From the NCBI GenBank assembly GCA_021463145.1, contig JAJTWZ010000020.1, positions 1 to 64,000 of the forward strand: 64,000 nucleotides of DNA, given 5' to 3'. This document shows positions 23,465 through 31,861 of this stretch, in pieces. The notes beneath the pieces were generated by a model. The model did not search any database. It was not told the DNA's origin and saw only the letters and a program-made list of their open reading frames with translations. This DNA comes from Blastocatellia bacterium. Lineage in GTDB: Bacteria > Acidobacteriota > Blastocatellia > UBA7656 > JADIYM01. The translations under genes were made by a program, and so were the position numbers. Numbering within the stretch: position 1 is the first letter of the stretch; each line of letters opens with the position of its first letter.

Positions 23465-24286
23465 ATGAAGGCAGCAGGAACGATCCTGAGATTCGGAGCA
23501 CTGGCCATTGCAGTCGCCACGGCCGCGTGCTCCCCGGCAACCGAGACCGCCAACAAGCCTGCGACGAACACCGGCCCGGCGCCCGTTGCTTCGAAGAAGG
23601 ACACGCCCGGCGTCTACGACCCGGCGGCCGGAACCTTCTGGGTCAGCGTGACCGGTGCCCCGGAAGCGAAGGCCGTGCAGTTCGGCGCCCCGAACATGGT
23701 TCCGGTGGTGGGCGACTGGAACGGCGATGGCGTCACGTCGCTCGGCCTGTACCAGGCCGCCGACGGGTCGTTCTTCCTGTCCGACAAGCTCGAACCGGGC
23801 GCTGCCACGATGACGTTCACCTTCGGCGCCCCCAACCAGAAACCGATCGCCGGCGATTGGGACGGCGACAACAAGGATACGATCAGCGTCTACGCGCCGC
23901 AGTCAGGAACGTTCTTCATTACCAACACGAACGCCGCGGGACCCGCATCGATCGTGGCAACGTTCGGCGCCTCGGACATGCTTCCGATCGCCGGCGACTG
24001 GGATGGTGACGGCAAGGACTCGATCGGAGTCTACGATTCGAAGTCAGGCACGTTCTTCCTGTCGAACGTGATCGAGAACCCAATGGCCTTTGCGACGTTC
24101 GCGTTTGGCGCGCCGAACCTCGTGCCGGTTGCCGGCGACTGGGACGGCGACGGGAAGGACACCGTCGGCGTTTACGACGCGGCGACGGCAACCATCCATA
24201 CGGCGTCGGAGAACACGGCATCGGCCAAGGCCACTTCGTCCGTCGCAGGACGACCCGGCCTCGTTCCAATCGTCGGCCGGTGGTAG
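23465..24286 (+). CDS. FG-GAP/VCBS-like repeat lipoprotein
   Basis: 273 residues: signal peptide plus lipobox (ALAIAVATAAC, Cys at 22), a short Thr/Pro/Ala linker, then about five repeats of about 46 residues on the pattern PxAGDWDGDGKDxIGVYDxxxGTFFLSN...FGAPN. Each repeat has an acidic GDWDGDG loop like a calcium site, as in beta-propeller or FG-GAP domains. The repeats closely resemble those at the C-terminus of the methyltransferase encoded at 20253-21746. I infer surface display or a periplasmic glycan- or protein-binding role. A TATACT at 23401-23406 might be its -10; no clear -35. Confidence 0.85.
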   Translation: MKAAGTILRFGALAIAVATAACSPATETANKPATNTGPAPVASKKDTPGVYDPAAGTFWVSVTGAPEAKAVQFGAPNMVPVVGDWNGDGVTSLGLYQAADGSFFLSDKLEPGAATMTFTFGAPNQKPIAGDWDGDNKDTISVYAPQSGTFFITNTNAAGPASIVATFGASDMLPIAGDWDGDGKDSIGVYDSKSGTFFLSNVIENPMAFATFAFGAPNLVPVAGDWDGDGKDTVGVYDAATATIHTASENTASAKATSSVAGRPGLVPIVGRW

Positions 24287-24337
24287 CACGAAGCACGTTG
24301 ACCCGACTCATCTGGAGTAGCCGGGAATTCGCGAAAG

Positions 24338-24390
24338 GCTGACGGACGAACTGGCGTGCCGGCCGTAAAATTCGCGGCAACCGCGTCAGC
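24338..24390. terminator. Weak inverted repeat between convergent genes
   Basis: GCTGACG (24338-24344) and CGTCAGC (24384-24390) can pair around a 39-base loop that has further short internal complementarity. It lies between convergent genes and could end transcription, but lacks a T-run. Weak. Confidence 0.25.
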
Positions 24391-24405
24391 CCTCCGAGTA
24401 CCGGT

Positions 24406-27400
24406 TCAATCCTTACGGCTTTCGAGGCCGGCCAGGACGTGCGTCAGCCAGGCGTTCGTCAGTTTCTCGGAGACGCTGTTCATCTTCAGCCGCGCGGCGA
24501 GGTTCCCGAAGTCCACCTCGTCGAGAATCTGATCCTGATTGAAGCACGAAAAGACGACCGTTTCCTTGCCGGTCTCGGGGTCAACGTGCTTCTGCAGGCA
24601 CTGTGCGCATATCTCCTTCATCATGCACTGCATCGACGAATTGATGGATCCGATCGCCACGTGCCCGGCTTTCAGGTATGGCTGCAGCACTCCGTGACGA
24701 GCCGCCTTTACCGCCGCCATCATCCGATCGGAGCCGATCGCGATGATCCTGTCCACCTCGTGGAACTGGAATCGAGGCGCACCGAGTGCGCCGTTCGCGT
24801 AAGCGACCATGCATTCGACGATGTTGCCAGTGAAGCTCAGGTCGCCGTCGCGGCGAGGCTCGATCCGGGGCTCGACATCGGCGGTCCAGACGACCTGGTC
24901 CGTACCGGCTTCGATCTCGTCGCGTTTGAACACGTCGCCCGGATGCTTGTAACCGGCAAAATAGAGCACGCGGTTGCCGTGGTCCTTCAGTGCCTTCGCG
25001 ATCGAGAAGAGCACGGCGTTGCCAAGCCCGCCGCCGGCCAGCAGCACGGTCTCTCCAGTGGGAATTTCAGTCGGGGTCCCGGTCGGGCCCATGACGACCA
25101 CGGGGTCACCGGGCGCGAGTCGGGCGCACAGCCGCGAACTGCCTCCCATCTCGAGCACGATCAAGCTCAACAGTCCCTTCTCACGGTCAACCCACGCGCC
25201 AGTAAGTGCAATGCCTTCCATCATCAGCCGCGTGCCGTTGGAGAATAGGCTCCGGGTCTCGAAGTTCTGCAGGCGATAAAACTGACCCGGTTGGAATTTT
25301 CTGGCCGCAAGCGGCGAGCGTACGACGACCTCGACGATCGTTGGCGTGAGTCGTTCGACGCAGACGACCGAGGCGAGCAACTCGTCGTCGAGTCTCGCGA
25401 AGAGTCCGCGGAGTGCATCGTCGCGCTCGACCTGCCGAGTAGGATCGAGTCTCTCGAGCCGGTCCGCAAACAGCCGGACGACGTGCGGATACCCGTCCTT
25501 CGCGGAGGCCATCGCCTTGACGACGTTGCCTGCGTATATCGGATGGTTGTCGCCGTAAAAACTCACCGTGCGGCCATCCTTGCAGTAGGAAGTGAAGAAG
25601 CCCGACTTGTCGGCTTCGACACGGACGCCATCCGTTTCGGTAACCTCGGCGCGATACGTCTCGAAGTACTCTCCCCAACGGTCACGCTCGAACGTTCCAG
25701 GGTGCTCCTTCTCGTAGACGGCGTTCGGGTGCGTTCCGGCAGCGACCATCATCGATCGCGCCGGGAGCGTCACCCTTTCGCCGGTCGGCGTGAATTTTCC
25801 ATCGCCGGAAAGCGTGAGCCGCTCGAAGACGACGGACTCCAGGGCGCCGTGAGCGCCTGCGACGGCCTCACGCGGATCCAGCATCTCCGCAAAGTAAATG
25901 CCCTCTTCGAGCGCCTTGATGACCTCTTCGTGGTTGAGACGGTACGCCGGCGCATCCTGCAGCCGTTTTCGATAGGCGATCGTGACCCCGCCCCACGCGC
26001 GGCAGAGCGACGCGAAATCCGGCGACTCGCCGGCAGCCGCCGCGCGCTCGCGCTCGGCAGCGATTGCGCGAGCGTGAAGCAGAAACTCGTCCGCCACCTC
26101 CCGTTCCTCGGCGTCGTATCCTCGCAGAACCTGTTCGGCCCCTCCCGGTGCGGCCGCCGCAAGCTCCGCGAAGCGCGCCGCGTATTTTTCGCACTGCACG
26201 ACGTAGTAAGCGAGGCACTCGGTAGCGGTGTCGATGGCCGTCAGCCCGCCGCCCACGACGACCGCCGGCAGGCGCACCTGGAGATTCGCCATGGATTCGC
26301 GCTTGAACGCTCCCGTGAGCTGCAGCGCCATCAGGAAGTCGCTCGCCTTGCGGATGCCCCGCATCAGGTTGTTCACCATGGGGACGATCGTCGGCCGGCC
26401 CGCGCCCGAGGCGAACGCGACGTGATCGAATCCCATGGACCAGGCGTCGTCGAGCTCGATGGTCCCCCCGAAACGGACACCGCCGTAGGAGCGAATCGAA
26501 CGCCGGCGCGCCAGAGTAAGCTGCACGAGCGTGAGGAAGTTCTTGTCCCACCGGACAGTGATGCCGTATTCGGAGACGCCGCCGAAGCCCGACAACACGC
26601 GCTCGTCGAGCTCGCACTCGATCTCTCGCACGTCACGGATCGGCTGCGGGACGGAGCCGGCGGCCCCGGTCCAGTCGTCCGGCAGCGGCTCAACCTTGAG
26701 CCCGTCGATGCCAACGACGCCGAATCCCTCGTTTGCGAGGTAATGCGCGAGCGTATAGCCGGCCGGCCCCATTCCCACGACCAGGACGTTGATGCCGTTG
26801 TAAGGCAGCGCGTGGGGACGGCGTATGTTCAGCGGATTCCAGCGTGTGAGCAGGCCATAAATCTCGACGCCCCACGGAAGCTCCAGTACGTCGGTCAGCA
26901 CTCGCGTCTCGGCCTGTGGGATGTTCACCGGATCCTGCTTCTGGAAGATACAGCTCTTCATGCAGTCGTTACAGATCCGATGCCCGGTGCCCGGACACAT
27001 CGGGTTGTCGATCATTATCGTGGCGAGCGCCGCGATCGTTTCGCCGTCCCGTTCGAGCAGATGCATCTCGGAGATCCGCTCGTGGAGCGGGCAGCCGGCC
27101 AACGGAATCCCGAGCGGATTCTTCCTGACGGTCGAATCCTTCTCGCGTATTCCAGTCGAGCAGGAGTCCTTCTCGCGCTCGTGGCAGTAGAGACAGTAAT
27201 CGATTTCGTCGAGCGCGAGCTTGCGGGGCATTCGACGGTCGGTGAGCTCGAATCCGTCGCGCCGGCGGCGCCGCGATTCCGGCGCTGCAATCAACTCGGG
27301 AAGTTCCGTAAACGGACGCTCGATCTGCACGAGTTGCTGATAGTCCATCGGCTCGGCCACGCGCAGTGACGCCCAACGCCGATAGCCATGGTCGCCAGCG

Positions 27401-28047
27401 TGCAGCTGAGCGAGGTGATGGCAATAGACTTCGACGGGATCAAGGATCGCATCGATGGCGGCGAGTTCGGCGTCTTCGGACGAAACAGGCGCAACCTCGA
27501 GTCTCGTCGCGAGCGCTCGCACGCGTGATCTCGACGCAGTGTCGCCATCCGGGCCCGGCTTTCGGATGTCCGCGTCGAGTCCGAGCAACTCCATTACGGC
27601 TCTTGCAACCGCGACCTCGTCATCGGCCGGGCGTTCGCGCAGCACTGCGGCGAGGATACGGTCAACCGCGGCGCTCGCTTCGGCGAGCCCCATCTCCGGG
27701 TCTTCCCTGGCGAAGCGTTTGTGGACCCGCCGCCGCACGAACTGCTTCTTGAACTCGAAGACTACGGCGTGGTCGCGGGCCGCCTCTCGAAGCGCGCCGG
27801 CGTCTTCGCTCACACCGAACATCCGCTCGAGGAATGCCGCGAGGCGTGGCGCCATGCGCACGAGCACGTCCGAAACCTCCGCCGGCTTCAGCTCGGCGCC
27901 ACTTGCGTATGCTTCCCACGCGGCCGCCAGTTCAGGATCGAGTGCCGCCACTTCGAGGCGAAATGCAGTTGTCAACTCCGCAAGCTTTCGAGGCTCGTAG
28001 AGGTCGGCGTAGGAGAATCCGGGAATGCCAAGCGCTTCAAGCGTCAC
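24406..28047 (-). CDS. Large Fe-S flavoprotein: GltD-like plus PyrK-like modules
   Basis: 1213 residues from GTG. After a helical N-terminal region of about 270 residues come clustered cysteines (YCLYCHEREKDSCSTG near 282, then MCPGTGHRICNDCMKSC near 350), as in the Fe-S region of glutamate-synthase small-subunit-type oxidoreductases. The FAD/NAD Rossmann motif is NVLVVGMGPAGYTLAHYLA near 417, with a second one, VVVGGGLTAIDTATE, near 600. From about 895 to 1175 there is an FNR/PyrK-like module (FQPGQFYRLQNFE, VLLAGGGLGNAVLFSIAKAL) ending in a ferredoxin-like cysteine set (SMQCMMKEICAQC...VFSC). It probably moves electrons between NAD(P)H and a quinone or ferredoxin partner; the substrate is not identifiable. 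Divergent from the next gene. Confidence 0.8.
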   Translation of the reverse strand: MTLEALGIPGFSYADLYEPRKLAELTTAFRLEVAALDPELAAAWEAYASGAELKPAEVSDVLVRMAPRLAAFLERMFGVSEDAGALREAARDHAVVFEFKKQFVRRRVHKRFAREDPEMGLAEASAAVDRILAAVLRERPADDEVAVARAVMELLGLDADIRKPGPDGDTASRSRVRALATRLEVAPVSSEDAELAAIDAILDPVEVYCHHLAQLHAGDHGYRRWASLRVAEPMDYQQLVQIERPFTELPELIAAPESRRRRRDGFELTDRRMPRKLALDEIDYCLYCHEREKDSCSTGIREKDSTVRKNPLGIPLAGCPLHERISEMHLLERDGETIAALATIMIDNPMCPGTGHRICNDCMKSCIFQKQDPVNIPQAETRVLTDVLELPWGVEIYGLLTRWNPLNIRRPHALPYNGINVLVVGMGPAGYTLAHYLANEGFGVVGIDGLKVEPLPDDWTGAAGSVPQPIRDVREIECELDERVLSGFGGVSEYGITVRWDKNFLTLVQLTLARRRSIRSYGGVRFGGTIELDDAWSMGFDHVAFASGAGRPTIVPMVNNLMRGIRKASDFLMALQLTGAFKRESMANLQVRLPAVVVGGGLTAIDTATECLAYYVVQCEKYAARFAELAAAAPGGAEQVLRGYDAEEREVADEFLLHARAIAAERERAAAAGESPDFASLCRAWGGVTIAYRKRLQDAPAYRLNHEEVIKALEEGIYFAEMLDPREAVAGAHGALESVVFERLTLSGDGKFTPTGERVTLPARSMMVAAGTHPNAVYEKEHPGTFERDRWGEYFETYRAEVTETDGVRVEADKSGFFTSYCKDGRTVSFYGDNHPIYAGNVVKAMASAKDGYPHVVRLFADRLERLDPTRQVERDDALRGLFARLDDELLASVVCVERLTPTIVEVVVRSPLAARKFQPGQFYRLQNFETRSLFSNGTRLMMEGIALTGAWVDREKGLLSLIVLEMGGSSRLCARLAPGDPVVVMGPTGTPTEIPTGETVLLAGGGLGNAVLFSIAKALKDHGNRVLYFAGYKHPGDVFKRDEIEAGTDQVVWTADVEPRIEPRRDGDLSFTGNIVECMVAYANGALGAPRFQFHEVDRIIAIGSDRMMAAVKAARHGVLQPYLKAGHVAIGSINSSMQCMMKEICAQCLQKHVDPETGKETVVFSCFNQDQILDEVDFGNLAARLKMNSVSEKLTNAWLTHVLAGLESRKD

Positions 28048-28217
28048 CGGATGAAAGTACCAGAGACGGAGGAAATGTGGACAGGATTACAGTACTGTCA
28101 GGAGCGTCAGCGGTGACGGGATTCGGATTCGATCCTGCCGGAGCTGTCGATCTTGCGTGTCCCGACTACTCTGTTGTGCAACGTGAGGGTGCGCCTTGGC
28201 CCTCATACCGATTGACC

Positions 28218-29465
28218 ATGAAAATCCGAAGATCGATTGCGCTCTTCCTCGTCATTGCGGCCCTCGCAACCGGCGTTCGTGCGGCCGAGCAGGACGCCGT
28301 CGCGATATCCGCCCGGATACAGGCTCAGTGCCTTCCGCAGGGAACTGTCCTCGGACCGGTATTCGACACTCCAACGAGCAACGTAATTCGCGGATATTCG
28401 CGCGGCGGCGACTCCGCGCTGTGGACAGGCGCTTACGTCGCGGCGGAGGCGTACCGATTCCGCGCGACGAACTCGCCGGACGCGCTTGCAAACGTCGTGA
28501 AGGGCCTCAAGGCGTTACGCAGGCTCGTCAAGGTCACGAAGTCGGGCGTGCTCGCGCGGGTGTGCGTAAGCGTGTCGTGGGAAGAGATCGAAGACCGGCG
28601 CGCCATCGTCACGGAGGAAGCCGGTCACGGCGTGTACAGGTCCACGCTGAAGGGCGTCGACTATTACTGGATTGGAAACACGTCGCGCGACCAGTACATC
28701 GGAGTGTTCTTCGGCCTCGGCGTCGCCTACGAACTCATCGACGAAGCGGCTCACCCCAAGGTCCGGACCATCGCGCGGAAGATCGCGACCGAGTTGCTCG
28801 AGTACCTCCTCGAGAACGATTGGACGGTCCGGATGCCGGACGGCGCGATCTCGACGACTTTCGCGGGCCGGCCGGACCAGCAACTCGCGCTGCTCCAGGT
28901 CGGCCGGTTGGTCCATCCGTCCGTGTTTGCACTGCCATACGAGATCGGCCGGAGCGAATCGGCGTCATCGGTACCGCTCGTGATCGGCTTCGAATGCCTG
29001 AACGACCACGACAGTTATTTCAAGTTCAATCTCGCGTATCTGTCGATGTATTCGCTCTTGCGTTACGAAGAGGCCGGCTCGCAGGCGCGCGGCTCGTATC
29101 GCCTCGCCTACGGCCTGTTGCGTGAGACGACGGCGCTGCACGGGAACGCGCACTTCAATGCCGTCGATCTGGCGATCGACGGGCCCGACGAGTTGCGAGA
29201 TGCCGAGACGCGCCGTCTACTCGACGAATGGCTGGAGCGACCGATCCGCGACGAGTGGGTGGACCTGCGGACCGAGGTGGCGATGTGCGGGGAGGATCGG
29301 GCGTGCCTGCCGATCCCGGTTCGCGATCGGGTGCGAACGGACTTTCTGTGGCAGCGAAGCCCGTTCCTCGCATTCGGCGGAGGAGGAGGCACGATCGCGT
29401 CGCCAGGGGTGGACTACATCCTGCCCTACTGGATGGATCGGTACTTCCGGCAATCCGCGCATTAG
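28218..29465 (+). CDS. Secreted helical-repeat (alpha-barrel-like) protein of unknown function
   Basis: 415 residues from ATG 28218; the ORF track extends it to 27834, but a signal peptide (MKIRRSIALFLVIAALATGVRA) begins here. The mature part is rich in amphipathic helices and has ALWTGAYVAAEAYRFRATNSPDALANVVKGLKALRRLVKVT, a pattern I associate with six-hairpin-like alpha/alpha folds in secreted proteins. Two cysteines (MCGEDRACLP) may form a disulfide late in the chain. No catalytic motif is recognised. A glycosidase- or glycan-related role is possible but not supported. Confidence 0.7.
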   Translation: MKIRRSIALFLVIAALATGVRAAEQDAVAISARIQAQCLPQGTVLGPVFDTPTSNVIRGYSRGGDSALWTGAYVAAEAYRFRATNSPDALANVVKGLKALRRLVKVTKSGVLARVCVSVSWEEIEDRRAIVTEEAGHGVYRSTLKGVDYYWIGNTSRDQYIGVFFGLGVAYELIDEAAHPKVRTIARKIATELLEYLLENDWTVRMPDGAISTTFAGRPDQQLALLQVGRLVHPSVFALPYEIGRSESASSVPLVIGFECLNDHDSYFKFNLAYLSMYSLLRYEEAGSQARGSYRLAYGLLRETTALHGNAHFNAVDLAIDGPDELRDAETRRLLDEWLERPIRDEWVDLRTEVAMCGEDRACLPIPVRDRVRTDFLWQRSPFLAFGGGGGTIASPGVDYILPYWMDRYFRQSAH

Positions 29466-29598
29466 AATCGGCCGAGAAGAAAATCTCGGCTCTCGTCCTG
29501 TCGAAATTCCCATCGGCCGCTCGTCGTGTAAACGGAGCGGGAATTCCGAGGCTCAGCGCTTCGAATGGCTCGACCAATCCGACCAAGGAGAAACGACG

Positions 29599-30018
29599 AT
29601 GCGATTCATGATGTTGATGTACCCGGGCGCCCACGCCGAGGCGGGCCAGATGCCTACGACGGAGCAGATGGAGAACATGATCCGGTTCAACGGAGAACTC
29701 GGGAAGGCGGGCGTGTTGCTCGCACTCGACGGGCTGCAGCCGTCGGCGGAAGGCGCCCGCGTCACGTTCGAAGGCGGGAAAGCTCACGTTGTCGACGGAC
29801 CGTTTACGGAGTCGAAGGAACTGATAGGTGGCTACTGGATCATCCAGGTGAACTCTCGCGAGGAAGCTGTCGAGTGGGCCAGGCGTATCCCGCAGGATGG
29901 AGTGAGTTTCATCGAGGTTCGACGTATGTGGGAGCTTTCGGACTTCCCTGAAGACCTCCAGGAAGTGGCCATCCGCGAAATTGGAAAGGTCGCTCCTGAA
30001 AAAGTCGCGAATCGCTGA
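29599..30018 (+). CDS. YCII-related (DGPF-type) protein
   Basis: 139 residues. It starts MRFMMLMYPGAHAEAGQMPTTEQMENMIRFNGELGKAGVLL and contains VVDGPFTESKELIGGYWIIQVNSREEAVEWARRIP, the signature of the YCII/DGPF family often encoded near sigma factors. Function is unknown for most members. ATG 29599 is chosen because AAGGAG lies eight bases upstream, although the reading frame is open back to 29122. No ECF sigma factor is encoded nearby. Confidence 0.88.
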   Translation: MRFMMLMYPGAHAEAGQMPTTEQMENMIRFNGELGKAGVLLALDGLQPSAEGARVTFEGGKAHVVDGPFTESKELIGGYWIIQVNSREEAVEWARRIPQDGVSFIEVRRMWELSDFPEDLQEVAIREIGKVAPEKVANR

Positions 30019-30041
30019 CTGGAGTGATGTCGAAGGCTTGG

Positions 30042-30087
30042 GGGCCCGATGAACGACCGATAGCGATCGCCCGCCGGGATCGGGCCC
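30042..30087 (+). terminator. Possible terminator hairpin after the YCII gene
   Basis: GGGCCCGAT (30042-30050) and ATCGGGCCC (30079-30087) are perfectly complementary, separated by 28 bases. The position just after the gene suits a terminator, but there is no T-run and the loop is long. Confidence 0.3.
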
Positions 30088-30280
30088 AGGAGCCGCAACG
30101 GTTGGCCGCTCGCCCCACGTCCGGCCACGGAAGAATATTCCCCCGTGCCGAACATCCGAGAATCCTGTCGCCTTTGCGCGCGTGTAAGTCATCCGGAGAC
30201 GCGGGCGGCCAAAGCCCCCGTTCCGGAGCGCCGCAGGCGCACAACGTGCGGCAAGCCATTCCTTCAGGAGCCCTGGCAAA

Positions 30281-31657
30281 ATGAAATACACGATCTTGAT
30301 GCTGGTCATCGGCGTCTTTGGCCAGCCCGCCTTTGCGGGCTCGTCAGAAGGCGCTGACTCCTCGGCGCTCGCTTCGCTCGTTGCGAAGGCCGTCAACGCG
30401 GATCCGTCCGTGGCCGGTCCGGCGATCGACGCACTCCGCTCGCGCGGAACCGACGGCCTCGCGGCCCTGCTCGACGCGAATCGCGATTCCCTCGACGTCG
30501 TACGCAATGGCGGACCTGCGCCGGCGAACTGGGAGGTTCTTCGGACGGCTGTCGATCGCGTGGCCGGACAGCGCGATGCCTACGCCTCGCGACTGTTCTG
30601 GCATACCGGCCTCGATGCCGCGATCGCCGAGGCCCGCGCGAAAGGCAAGCCGGTCCTTTCTTTGCGCCTGCTGGGCCGCCTCGACGAGGAAATGAGTTGC
30701 GCGAACAGCCGCTTCTTCCGGACAGTGCTCTACGCGAACGCCGCAGTGAGCGCACGGATGGCGAACGGCTTCGTGCTGCACTGGTCGACCGAGCGGCCCG
30801 TTCCGCGGATCACGATCGACTACGGCGACGGACGGACGATCGAGACGACGATTACCGGAAACAGCGCGCACTACGTCCTCGACACGAATGGCCGTGTCGT
30901 CGACGTGATCCCGGGTCTCTACGGTCCCGATGCGTTCCTTCGCGAGCTCGACATCGCCGGCTCGCAGGCGGCTCGTGTCGGCACGTTCTCGAACGGTGAG
31001 TGGCGCGACGCGCAGATGGCGTACTGGCAGTCGCGTGCTGTCGCGGCCGAATCGGAATGGAACGCGCTCGCGGATCGAGCTGGAATGCTACCGGCCAGCC
31101 TCGAGGCTGAATCCGCCGTGGCGAGACCAGCGGCGAGGACGGGACCAACGCAGCGCCGATCGCACGTCGCGTCGAGGCCCGCGCCGGCTCCCGGCCCTCA
31201 GGACAACCAGGCCGCGCCGACCGCTACGGAAGCGGCGGTCCGGGTTGTCGGAAAGCGCGCCATCGAAAGGCCGATCGTGCGAGAGATCGACCTCGCGCCT
31301 TTGCCGGACGTGACTGCGGCATTCGACCGCACGGTCCGCGCGATCGTGCCGTTCGTCTACCAGGAGTGTCGACTCGACTCAGGCGGTGTCGCTCTCATGG
31401 CGCGAAAGGCCGGCGCAGATACCGACTTCGCGACCTTGCGGCTGAATTTCGAGAGGTCGGTCACCGAGGACACGATCCTGAACCGCTACCGGATTCATCC
31501 GATGATCCTCGGCGTGCTCATGACGAACCCGGACGCGTCCTTCGAAGCCATAAACCGTGTCGTGTACGACCAGGTGTTCCAGACGCCAGCCAGCGATCCG
31601 TGGCTGGGACTCAAACCCGACGGGGTCTATACGGCACTCGAGCCCGCATCCCACTGA
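30281..31657 (+). CDS. Secreted protein with thioredoxin-fold-like domain
   Basis: 458 residues with a signal peptide (MKYTILMLVIGVFGQPAFA). Residues about 108-235 resemble a thioredoxin-like fold: AIAEARAKGKPVLSLRLLGRLDEEMSCANSRFF, VSARMANGFVLHW and a YVLDTNGRVVDVIPGLYGPDAFL strand-helix end. There is a single Cys (SCAN) instead of CxxC, so dithiol redox activity is unlikely. A Pro/Ala-rich linker and a C-terminal domain of about 120 residues follow. GGAG lies ten bases before ATG. It is convergent with the TonB receptor gene. Role unknown. Confidence 0.7.
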   Translation: MKYTILMLVIGVFGQPAFAGSSEGADSSALASLVAKAVNADPSVAGPAIDALRSRGTDGLAALLDANRDSLDVVRNGGPAPANWEVLRTAVDRVAGQRDAYASRLFWHTGLDAAIAEARAKGKPVLSLRLLGRLDEEMSCANSRFFRTVLYANAAVSARMANGFVLHWSTERPVPRITIDYGDGRTIETTITGNSAHYVLDTNGRVVDVIPGLYGPDAFLRELDIAGSQAARVGTFSNGEWRDAQMAYWQSRAVAAESEWNALADRAGMLPASLEAESAVARPAARTGPTQRRSHVASRPAPAPGPQDNQAAPTATEAAVRVVGKRAIERPIVREIDLAPLPDVTAAFDRTVRAIVPFVYQECRLDSGGVALMARKAGADTDFATLRLNFERSVTEDTILNRYRIHPMILGVLMTNPDASFEAINRVVYDQVFQTPASDPWLGLKPDGVYTALEPASH

Positions 31658-31800
31658 GCTAGCGGACGGGACTGCAGGAACGGCGGAGGAAGATCCGGAC
31701 TCACTTCCCTTCTTTGACCGATCGTCGCGCGAGTCAGTCCAATGAGAGTCGCGACAGTCCGCGAGCAGACTTCTTGACCACTTCAGCCCAAAATGCAGCC

Positions 31801-31830
31801 GGGCCGGCGTTCCCGAAAGAACGCCGGCCC
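31801..31830. terminator. Strong bidirectional terminator-like hairpin
   Basis: A perfect 12-bp stem (GGGCCGGCGTTC at 31801-31812 pairing with 31819-31830) with a six-base loop sits between the convergent genes ending at 31657 and 31862. There is no long T-run on either side, but position and symmetry fit a shared terminator. Confidence 0.65.
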
Positions 31831-31861
31831 GATTGCGACCGAACAGGCAGCTGCCGAATCC

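Noticed and set aside
25291-27369. 692-residue plus-strand ORF inside the flavoprotein gene
   Set aside because: Antisense shadow; no motif, while the minus-strand protein has clear FAD and Fe-S motifs.
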